Under the pieces are notes generated by a model that worked only from the letters and a program-made list of their open reading frames with translations, had not been told where the DNA came from and made no database searches. A stretch of DNA of 7,166 nucleotides from Paracoccaceae bacterium (GTDB lineage: Bacteria; Pseudomonadota; Alphaproteobacteria; Rhodobacterales; Rhodobacteraceae), in contig DAOUQK010000194.1 of NCBI GenBank assembly GCA_030625695.1, forward strand, positions 1 through 7,166. Direction: 5' to 3'. The position numbers and the translations under genes were made by a program. This document shows, piece after piece, positions 1-5,708 of this stretch. How positions within the stretch are numbered: the first letter of the stretch is position 1; the number at the start of each line of letters is the position of its first letter.

Positions 1-252
1 GAACTTCCCCCTGAAAGAGACGCCTATCAGATACCGATGTCCTGCCTGATCAGCCGCAACACTAACCGACTTTTCGCCGCAGGTCGGCTGGCAGATGGAG
101 ACCGTCTGGGGGGTGCCGCCATCCGGGTGATGGGAACGGCATTTGCAACAGGGCAGGCCTGCGGAGTTGCGGCGGCGTTGTCGGTTTCAGATGTGGTGCC
201 AGCGGTCAAAGACATCCGCAACACTCTCCTCCTCCAGAATGCGATGCTTTGA
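1..252 (+). CDS. FAD-dependent oxidoreductase, C-terminal fragment
   Basis: The open frame runs in from the left edge without a start and ends at a TGA at 250-252, giving the last 83 residues of a longer protein. The visible part contains YQIP, a stretch reading NRLFAAGRLADGDRLGGAAI, then RVMGTAFATGQACGVAAAL. This is the usual C-terminal end of FAD-dependent oxidoreductases of the FAD_oxidored type, where the AAGR and RVM...ATGQA...AA segments close the FAD-binding domain. The family resemblance is recognised from motifs only. The N-terminal GxGxxG dinucleotide-binding motif lies outside the window and the substrate cannot be named. It is convergent with the F420 operon, so nothing in the layout says it works with it. 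The internal ATG at 37 is not taken as the start because the frame and the family similarity continue upstream of it. Confidence 0.72.
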   Translation, partial: ELPPERDAYQIPMSCLISRNTNRLFAAGRLADGDRLGGAAIRVMGTAFATGQACGVAAALSVSDVVPAVKDIRNTLLLQNAML

Positions 253-319
253 GGGGTGATTTGTGGCGCGGAATGGCCTGATACCAACGCGCATAAAGAG
301 TGACTCATTATCGCCATCT

Positions 320-379
320 GTAGGGCGGGGTTTCACCCCGCCGCTCGCGGGTGGATGGTGGGGTGGAACCCCACCCTAC
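320..379. repeat. REPIN-like element: two inverted REP hairpins with GTAG heads
   Basis: Two hairpins face each other. The first, 324-342, has a perfect 8-bp stem GGCGGGGT/ACCCCGCC with a TTC loop. The second, 357-375, has a perfect 8-bp stem GGTGGGGT/ACCCCACC with a GGA loop. Read inward from each outer end, both units begin with GTAG (320-323 on plus, 379-376 on minus). The two 22-base arms (321-342 and 357-378) match at 19 of 22 positions as inverted repeats. The stem differences (C/T with G/A) keep pairing intact in each hairpin. A GTAG head followed by a GC-rich stem, arranged as an inverted pair, is the known layout of REP/REPIN elements moved by RAYT (REP-associated tyrosine) transposases. 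The element sits between convergent genes and could also act as a transcription barrier for both. No RAYT gene is in the window. Confidence 0.72.
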
Positions 380-383
380 CCAT

Positions 384-417
384 CGGCGACAAGGTGTTTT
401 GAAACACCCTGTCGCCG
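384..417. repeat. long imperfect hairpin, possible two-way terminator or second palindromic repeat
   Basis: The arm at 385-399 (GGCGACAAGGTGTTT) pairs with 402-416 (AAACACCCTGTCGCC) with a single A-C mismatch, and C384/G417 extends the stem by one. Allowing a four-base TTGA loop, about 15 positions can stack. It lies five bases beyond the REPIN-like element, between the convergent FAD oxidoreductase and the F420 operon, where both transcripts should end. Neither strand shows a run of T after the stem, so it is not a classic intrinsic terminator. It may be a separate mobile palindrome or a 3'-end stabiliser. Confidence 0.55.
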
Positions 418-439
418 CCGGAATACTTCGCAAATCAGT

Positions 440-488
440 TGTACAAAACGCTCAAACCGCGTGCAAAGCCATGTACAAAACGGTCAAA
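440..488. repeat. pair of 17-bp direct repeats, 32 bases apart
   Basis: TGTACAAAACGCTCAAA at 440-456 and TGTACAAAACGGTCAAA at 472-488 differ at one base of 17. Start-to-start distance is 32 bases, about three helical turns, so both copies face the same side of the DNA. A weaker GTGCAAA sits between them at 461-467. The repeats lie just beyond the stop of the last F420-operon gene and before the palindromes. The function is unknown; a protein-binding site or a duplication scar are both possible. Confidence 0.6.
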
Positions 489-513
489 ACGTTCCTGACA
501 CGACCCGTCACAA

Positions 514-1515
514 TCACCGGAACGCCGGAATGATCTTTTCAGCGTAATCCGCGATGATGCGTTCTTCATCACCGTTATCAAGGTAGATGTTGAATTGCGT
601 CACCCCCGCCGCTTCAAGCTCTTTGATCTTGGCAATATGCTCATCCGCACTGCCCAGAACCGCGAAACTTTCGACAATTTCGTCGGTGATGAAGTCAAGG
701 TATGGGTTATCGGTCTGACCGTGTTTGGAATAATCATAACCCTTGCGGTCTTCGATATAGGCCGTCAGACTGGCCGGAACCATATCACTGTCACTACCAT
801 ATTTCTCAACGATATCAGCCACATGATTGCCCACCATCGCCGGGAACCACCGTGTCGCGGCAATCCCTTCTGCCTTGGGTCCGGTCCACGCCGGGGCCGC
901 CGACATAACGCGATAGCCGGACATGTCACGCCCGGCCTCTTTACCTGCGGCAATCGCCTGATCCGCCAGCCATTTGCAGATTGCCGGTTCGGCAATCTGC
1001 AACACCAGACCGTCGCCCACTGTGCCCGCCGACTTCAGCGCCTTGGGGCCATAGGCTGCAACCCAAACCGGCAATTCATAGCCCGTCGCCCAGGGAAATT
1101 TCACCGGCGCCGGGCATTCACCATACTGGCGTTCCTCACCCCGGACCAAGCCTTTGACAACATTGACAAATTCCTCTAGTCGCGCCAGTGGTGCCGGCTT
1201 TTTTCCCATCATCCGAACCGCGCTGTCGCCGCGCCCAAGGCCGATATCAAACCGTCCGTCTGATTGCTTGGCCAGCGATCCAAAAAGGCTGGCCGCCGCC
1301 GACCAGTCCCGCGTGTTGGGGTTGGTCACCAAGGGGCCGAACCGCATCTTTGTGGTGTGCTCCATCAACATCGCCATTGCGACAAAGCTTTCGCGCCACA
1401 GGATGTGGCTGTCGTAATACCAGCAATATTCGAACCCGGCATTTTCGGCCTGGCGCACGATGGCACGGGCGCGGTTCGGTTCGACTACACCTTTGAAAGT
1501 AATTGCAAATTCCAT
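514..1515 (-). CDS. LLM-class F420-dependent oxidoreductase (Mer-like)
   Basis: A complete 333-residue protein of the bacterial luciferase-like TIM-barrel superfamily, in the branch that uses reduced F420 in place of FMNH2. Visible signatures are GPLVTNPNTRDW (60-71), GRFDIGLGRGDSAV (87-100), and a segment beginning PVWVAAYGPKAL (149-160) and continuing through AGTVGDGL to 170. These match F420-dependent methylenetetrahydromethanopterin reductase (Mer) and related oxidoreductases. It resembles the group I recall as TIGR03842, the CPS_4043 family, but I could not run that model. The substrate is unknown. The gene is last in the F420 operon, 21 bases after npdG, so it is the likely consumer of the F420H2 that NpdG can supply. 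The ATG start is supported by AAGGAG seven to eight bases upstream. No signal peptide or membrane segment is seen, so it is probably cytoplasmic. Confidence 0.88.
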   Translation of the reverse strand: MEFAITFKGVVEPNRARAIVRQAENAGFEYCWYYDSHILWRESFVAMAMLMEHTTKMRFGPLVTNPNTRDWSAAASLFGSLAKQSDGRFDIGLGRGDSAVRMMGKKPAPLARLEEFVNVVKGLVRGEERQYGECPAPVKFPWATGYELPVWVAAYGPKALKSAGTVGDGLVLQIAEPAICKWLADQAIAAGKEAGRDMSGYRVMSAAPAWTGPKAEGIAATRWFPAMVGNHVADIVEKYGSDSDMVPASLTAYIEDRKGYDYSKHGQTDNPYLDFITDEIVESFAVLGSADEHIAKIKELEAAGVTQFNIYLDNGDEERIIADYAEKIIPAFR

Positions 1516-1523
1516 TTTATTCT

Positions 1524-1529
1524 CTCCTT
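1524..1529 (-). promoter_or_regulatory. strong Shine-Dalgarno of the LLM oxidoreductase
   Basis: On the minus strand AAGGAG lies in the 21-base gap after the npdG stop, at good spacing from the ATG at 1515. This is the only gene of the operon not joined to its predecessor by an overlap, so its translation is probably initiated independently and could run at a higher level than the cofactor-synthesis genes. Confidence 0.75.
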
Positions 1530-1536
1530 GTTTGGT

Positions 1537-2205
1537 TCAGGTATCAGGGGCCCAGATTTTCAGGCCAGCGTGGGAAAACGGCACCGCTTTGGATATGTTC
1601 ATACGGATCAGAATAGGGGTGAACGCCTCGATACAGCGCGCCGCCGATGCACCCCCAGCGTTGTAAGCGGTGACACCCAGCTTGCTGACCAGCGCCATCA
1701 CCTTCTTGCGCGGCTCAAGTTTACCGCCGCAAACCAGAATATCACAGTTTACCGGAGCGCCCAGGTTGTTCAGCGTATACGCCGAAACATTGTGCAAAGC
1801 ACCAATCACCGGGATATCCGGGCCAAGCAACGCCTGAGCCGCCTCAGTGGCGGACCCTTCGGGCGGCATTTCCACCAACTTGGGGTCGTCAGGTGACAAA
1901 GGCACGACGATATCGACCAGAATTTTGCCCACCAGTCCGGATTTTAGCCCTTCCAGCGTGGCATTATGGGCCGAAAACGGTACGGCCAGGATCACCATTT
2001 CGTCCGCCGCCGCGACAGCCGCATCGTTATCCATGCCGGTGATCAGATCGCCGTCAATTTTGGCATTCAGCCCGGCCGCGATTTCGGCCCCGCGCGCGCC
2101 GTCGCGCGAGCCAAGCGCCACAGGCACCCCGGCCATGGCAAAACGCAGCGCCAATCCCTGCCCTTGCGGCCCGGTGCCGCCAATGATTGCGATAGTTTCA
2201 GTCAA
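1537..2205 (-). CDS. npdG: NADPH:F420 oxidoreductase (F420-dependent NADP reductase)
   Basis: A 222-residue enzyme that passes hydride between NADP(H) and F420. In this operon it probably charges F420 with electrons from NADPH. The N-terminus carries the Rossmann motif GGTGPQGQGLALR (9-21) and GSRD (32-35), which is typical for binding the 2'-phosphate of NADP. Family-like segments follow: ITGMDNDAAVAAAD, then LALH-type GALHNVSAY and VCGG in the middle, and a C-terminal end near RMNISKAV. These parallel archaeal Fno. The start is chosen as TTG at 2205-2203. An in-frame ATG exists at 2265 but would add 20 unrelated residues inside cofE, whereas the TTG has AAGGAG eight bases upstream and puts the GGTG loop at the normal place. 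The TTG overlaps the cofE stop as TTGA. A TTG start may keep its level low. Confidence 0.9.
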   Translation of the reverse strand: MTETIAIIGGTGPQGQGLALRFAMAGVPVALGSRDGARGAEIAAGLNAKIDGDLITGMDNDAAVAAADEMVILAVPFSAHNATLEGLKSGLVGKILVDIVVPLSPDDPKLVEMPPEGSATEAAQALLGPDIPVIGALHNVSAYTLNNLGAPVNCDILVCGGKLEPRKKVMALVSKLGVTAYNAGGASAARCIEAFTPILIRMNISKAVPFSHAGLKIWAPDT

Positions 2206-2960
2206 AATACATTCTCCTTGCCGGGGCGGAGGATGTCCGCCGCTGTGTCGTTTGTGTCTTCCCATGTCAAACCGCGCACCCGCACCACAGGTGTTTGCGC
2301 CGCCTTGCCCACCACCAGCCCGCTGGCGGTGGCAATCTCATCGGCAAAAGCCGGTTCAGTGACGGCCAGTTCGCGACCGTAAGCATCTTTGCTGCCACCT
2401 TCATGTCTGGTTGCAGGTATCCCCGCCAGACCGATGGCCACATTGACCTGACCCAACCGCCATGGCCGCCCGAATGTATCGGTGATCACCACCCCAAGGC
2501 GCACATTGAACCGCGCGGTCAGGGCATCGCGAAAGGCACGCGCGCTGGCGTCCGGGTCCTTGGGCAGCAGGATCACCGTATCATCCGTGCCGGTATTGCT
2601 TTCATCCACCGCCGCATTGGCCGAGATGAAACCAAGGCGGTGCTGACAGATCATCACGCCTTCGGTCTGGTGTGGATGGCGAAAGGTCTTCACCACCCGC
2701 GTGCTTTCGGACAGGATCACTTCGACCTTGCGGGGGTCTTTGTTTAACTCGGTGGCGATTTCGTGTGCCCGTGGTGATGGGGTGACGTCTGCCAAGGCGA
2801 CAACCTGTCCCTCGGCCTTTGAGAATATCTTGTGCGCCGAGGTGAGGATATCACCGTCAACCAGACCCATCAGCGTCAACGCATCGCCGACGATCAATGC
2901 CAGATCATCACCCGGCTGGATGTCGGGAATACCGGGAACGGGGGTCAGAGAAACGCTCAT
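2202..2960 (-). CDS. cofE: coenzyme F420-0:L-glutamate ligase
   Basis: A 252-residue GTP-dependent ligase that adds L-glutamate to F420-0, forming the gamma-linked tail of F420. Family blocks are seen in order: SAHKIFSKAEG (41-51), GFISANAAVDESN (110-122), TDTFGRPWRLGQVNVAIG (160-177), and DAYGRELAVTEPAFADEIA (192-210). The length is that of stand-alone archaeal CofE. The nitroreductase-like C-terminal domain of actinobacterial FbiB is absent. By analogy with archaeal CofE the tail may be short, but tail length cannot be read from sequence. The ATG at 2960 overlaps the cofC stop as ATGA. No clear Shine-Dalgarno precedes it, so translation is probably coupled to cofC. The end overlaps the npdG start as TTGA. 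Confidence 0.93.
   Translation of the reverse strand: MSVSLTPVPGIPDIQPGDDLALIVGDALTLMGLVDGDILTSAHKIFSKAEGQVVALADVTPSPRAHEIATELNKDPRKVEVILSESTRVVKTFRHPHQTEGVMICQHRLGFISANAAVDESNTGTDDTVILLPKDPDASARAFRDALTARFNVRLGVVITDTFGRPWRLGQVNVAIGLAGIPATRHEGGSKDAYGRELAVTEPAFADEIATASGLVVGKAAQTPVVRVRGLTWEDTNDTAADILRPGKENVF
2214..2219 (-). promoter_or_regulatory. Shine-Dalgarno that fixes the TTG start of npdG
   Basis: AAGGAG on the minus strand lies within the last codons of cofE, eight bases before the TTG at 2205. It decides the start against the longer ATG at 2265. An ATG within this spacer (2210-2208) is out of frame with npdG. Confidence 0.75.
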
Positions 2961-3559
2961 GACGCGCCGACTTTCAGGCGCAGGCGGTGCAGGTCGGCGC
3001 TGGTGTCTATGTCCCAGGCAAAGCTGGACAAGGGGGCGATGGTGCAGGCGATGTCGTTTGCGACGGCTTCACGCTGATGCGCATGGCTGGAACCCGGACC
3101 ATAGCGGAAGGCGATGGCATCGGGGGGCGAGGCGATCAAACAGTTGGTGCCGCCATCATGGGATGGGGCGATGGACACATAGCGCCCGTTGCGTGGGTAG
3201 GCCAGCAGCTGCGCGAGGTCACCCGGGTCCGGGTCGGCAAGGTCAGCGGGCAGGATACAGATGGATTTGTAGCGGGATTTGGCCCATTGGGCGGCCTGTG
3301 AAACCGCGTTATTCAGGCCGGTATCAGTCTCTGACAAGGTCAAAGCGTCGTATTCTTCAGCGACCTGAATGACCTTCTTTGAGCGGGTGACAACCAGCAC
3401 ATCATGCGCCGGTTGGTTGTCTCGCAGAAAGGTCAGAACCTGCCGGAAAAGTGCGATGGCCAATCGCCTGCGCGCGGGCGCGGGTAATACAGTTGCAAGG
3501 CGGGACTTGCCCTTGTTAGGGTCTTTCATCGGAATGACAAACAGCACGTCCTGCATCAT
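2957..3559 (-). CDS. cofC: phospho-acid guanylyltransferase of F420 synthesis
   Basis: A 200-residue nucleotidyltransferase of the CofC/FbiD family. It joins GMP from GTP to a three-carbon phospho-acid, giving the donor used by CofD. Visible motifs are VIPMKDPNKGKSRLA (8-22, the nucleotide-binding loop), GLNNA (81-85), PADLAD (104-109, with the metal-binding region), DGGTNCL (135-141), FRYGPGSSHAH (151-161), and DIDTSADL near the end. Whether the substrate is 2-phospho-L-lactate (archaea), phosphoenolpyruvate (mycobacteria) or 3-phosphoglycerate cannot be told by eye. The start is placed at the ATG at 3559, which overlaps the cofD stop as ATGA and has GGAG five bases upstream. A GTG at 3565 would lie on the Shine-Dalgarno itself, and the ATG at 3556 is also possible. 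Confidence 0.9.
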   Translation of the reverse strand: MMQDVLFVIPMKDPNKGKSRLATVLPAPARRRLAIALFRQVLTFLRDNQPAHDVLVVTRSKKVIQVAEEYDALTLSETDTGLNNAVSQAAQWAKSRYKSICILPADLADPDPGDLAQLLAYPRNGRYVSIAPSHDGGTNCLIASPPDAIAFRYGPGSSHAHQREAVANDIACTIAPLSSFAWDIDTSADLHRLRLKVGAS

Positions 3560-4482
3560 TGGCACTCCGCGAGGATAGCACTGGCAAGCGCAGTTTTGTC
3601 GTCAATAGTCTTCATCAGAGTGTGCTGACAAACTGCGCCCATTCCAAGCGCGAGGATTGGATCGACAAGGGCGGCATCGGCGTTGTCGATCACCATTGTG
3701 TCGATCAGATCGCCATAATGTCGTGCCACGCCCAGCGCATCTGCACGCAGGCCAAGTGCCGTCATCATCCGGTCTGCCGGACCTTTGACCACTTTGCCGT
3801 CAATCAACGGGCTGACGGCGATTTTGGGTGCGGATGTGGCGGTTAAAGCGGCGCGAATACCGGGGATGTTCAGGATCGGATCAATCGACACCAGAGGGTT
3901 GCTGGGGGCAACAACGATCAGGTCTGCGGTGCTGATCGCGGTAAGTGCCGCTTTGGTTGGGCGGGCGGACTGGATGCCGTCAAAGTCCAATTCCAGAACC
4001 TCGGGCTTGCATTGTTCGCGCACGAAGTATTCCTGAAATGACAGCCAACCGTCGGCAACCCGAACCCGGGTTTGCACCACATCATCTGTCGGCAGAATGA
4101 TCTGCGATTTTACCCCAAACACCTGCGCCACATGAGCGGCAATTTCCGAGCGGCTTTGGCCCTGACGCAGGGCGTTGGTGCGATAGATATGCAGGCCAAA
4201 GTCCCGGTCGCCCAGCGTCATCCATGTGTCATTGCCCAACTCGTCCAGAACATCCAAAGCGCGATGCGCTTCATCCGCCACACCCCAACCTTGCGCCCGG
4301 TCAATCCGGCCCGCCAGCGAATAGGTCAGCGTATCAATGTCAGGCGACACCCAAAGCCCGTGAAACGCGGCATCATCGGCAATATTGCCGATCACCGACA
4401 GCTCCACATCATCCAGTGCGTCAAAACCTTCGGCCATTTTGGCCCCGCCCACGCCGCCCGCCAAAAGGGTAACCCGGGTCAT
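3556..4482 (-). CDS. cofD: Fo phospholactate/PEP transferase (F420-0 synthesis)
   Basis: A 308-residue transferase of the CofD/FbiA family that moves the phospho-acid from the CofC product to Fo, forming F420-0 or dehydro-F420-0. The N-terminus reads VTLLAGGVGGAKMAEGF (4-20), the family's glycine-rich loop. It is followed by GNIADD (32-37) and a VSPDIDTLTY block with D50 at the position of the Fo/metal-site aspartate of the family. Next come GDRDFGLH, LPTDDVVQTRV (130-140), FQEYFV, and PSNPLVSIDPIL (193-204). The usual GNTGDD motif is GNIADD here, a mild deviation. The start is the ATG at 4482, sharing one base with the cofH stop and preceded seven bases upstream by GAGG. A GTG one codon earlier (4485) would give the same GTGA overlap type as the neighbours but sits too close to that site. 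Confidence 0.93.
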   Translation of the reverse strand: MTRVTLLAGGVGGAKMAEGFDALDDVELSVIGNIADDAAFHGLWVSPDIDTLTYSLAGRIDRAQGWGVADEAHRALDVLDELGNDTWMTLGDRDFGLHIYRTNALRQGQSRSEIAAHVAQVFGVKSQIILPTDDVVQTRVRVADGWLSFQEYFVREQCKPEVLELDFDGIQSARPTKAALTAISTADLIVVAPSNPLVSIDPILNIPGIRAALTATSAPKIAVSPLIDGKVVKGPADRMMTALGLRADALGVARHYGDLIDTMVIDNADAALVDPILALGMGAVCQHTLMKTIDDKTALASAILAECQ

Positions 4483-5708
4483 CACGCATCCTCTTTCAGA
4501 AAGTCAGGCAGGTCGGTGCCTAAGAAATCCAACGGGGTGTGGCCGTCGCGCTCGACCAATGGCGCCTGCCGGGTCGGATCGTGCGAATTGAACACTTCCA
4601 ATACGTCATAGGTGGTGGTGCGTTGCACCGGAATGCGGCCAGCGGCGCGGATGATCTGGACCATTTCAAAGGCTGTCACCTCTTGTCCGAAGTCAGAACC
4701 AGCCGCACGCGAGATGCTTTCATTCATCAATGTACCGCCAAAATCATTCACCCCGCTGCGTAGTAATTCTTGCGCCCGTGCAGGGCCAAGTTTGGTCCAG
4801 GAGGTTTGAATATTGTCGATGAACCCATGCAGCATGATGCGCGATACCGCATGCATCAAATCCACTTCGGCCGCGGTGGGTCCCGGGCGTACCTGGGTGG
4901 GATTGGCTAAGTATAACGGGCTGTCATAATGCACGAAACTAAGCGGCACCAATTCAGTAAAGCCACCGGTTTCCCTTTGGATATCGCGTAGAATGGCAAT
5001 ATGCGCCGCCCAATGCTTTGGACCGTCGATGTGGCCATACATGATTGTTGCGGTGGTCCTGACGCCGACCTGATGTGCGGCGCGGATGATCTCGACCCAT
5101 TTGTCAGCACTCAACTTGTCTTTGGTCAGCTGTTTACGCACTTCGGTATCAAGGATTTCAGCCGCCGTGCCGGGGATGGACCCAAGGCCGCATTCCTTCA
5201 GGTCGGTGATGAAATCAACGTAAGACATTTTGGTCTTGGCCGCGCCGTACCATATTTCAAACGGTGAAAAGGCGTGGATGTGCATGTCCGGCAATTCGGC
5301 TTTGATCGCCAGCACGATGTCTCGATAATATGTACCGGGCATCTTGGGGTGGATGCCGCCCTGAATGCACACTTCGGTCGCGCCGCGCGCCTGCGCCTGT
5401 TGCGCACGGGTGACGATGGTCTCTAAGCTAAGCCATTCGGCCCCGGCGTCTTCGCGTCGTTTGGCAAAGCCGCAGAACCGACAGCCCATATAGCAGATGT
5501 TGGTGAAATTGATGTTGCGGTTGACGACAAACCCCACTTGGTCGCCGTTGACCTGTTGACGCAGGTGATCGGCCATGGCGGTTATCGCCGTGATATCAGC
5601 GCTTTCAGCGGCAAACAGGATCTCACCGTCCTGTTGGCTAACTTCCTGTCCGGCGGCAAACCTGTCGAGAATACGGGTAACTGGCGTGGAGTGAGGGATA
5701 ACGTTCAT
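4482..5708 (-). CDS. cofH: Fo synthase subunit 2 (radical SAM, 5-amino-5-(4-hydroxybenzyl)-6-ribitylaminouracil synthase)
   Basis: A 408-residue radical SAM enzyme. With CofG it makes Fo, the deazaflavin chromophore; CofH couples tyrosine to 5-amino-6-ribitylaminouracil. The iron-sulfur motif is C72-YMG-C76-RF-C79, inside NINFTNICYMGCRFCGF. Further family marks are QGGIHP (116-121), the HIHAFSPFEI segment, and GSIPGTAAEIL. Near the C-terminus lie NDFGGTLMNE and RAAGRIPVQRTT, which are typical of CofH and the related MqnC/MqnE group; the FbiC-like context decides for CofH. The ATG at 5708 overlaps the cofG stop as ATGA, with GGAAA eight bases upstream. An ATG at 5726 would add six residues and lacks a better ribosome site. 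The protein is likely cytosolic and oxygen-sensitive. Confidence 0.92.
   Translation of the reverse strand: MNVIPHSTPVTRILDRFAAGQEVSQQDGEILFAAESADITAITAMADHLRQQVNGDQVGFVVNRNINFTNICYMGCRFCGFAKRREDAGAEWLSLETIVTRAQQAQARGATEVCIQGGIHPKMPGTYYRDIVLAIKAELPDMHIHAFSPFEIWYGAAKTKMSYVDFITDLKECGLGSIPGTAAEILDTEVRKQLTKDKLSADKWVEIIRAAHQVGVRTTATIMYGHIDGPKHWAAHIAILRDIQRETGGFTELVPLSFVHYDSPLYLANPTQVRPGPTAAEVDLMHAVSRIMLHGFIDNIQTSWTKLGPARAQELLRSGVNDFGGTLMNESISRAAGSDFGQEVTAFEMVQIIRAAGRIPVQRTTTYDVLEVFNSHDPTRQAPLVERDGHTPLDFLGTDLPDFLKEDA

Noticed and set aside
384..417. classic Rho-independent terminator
   Set aside because: The stem is strong but neither strand has a T-run directly after it.
320..488. CRISPR array or integron site
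   Set aside because: There are only two repeat copies of each type, in inverted or short-spaced form, with no regular spacers or integrase.
263..547. 94-residue plus-strand frame in the convergent spacer
   Set aside because: It reads through the REPIN hairpins and into the end of the LLM gene; the composition reflects the repeats and no family is recognised.
1264..1896. 210-residue plus-strand frame across the npdG/LLM junction
   Set aside because: It spans two well-supported opposite genes and the gap between them, and its sequence is rich in arginine and histidine without recognisable motifs.
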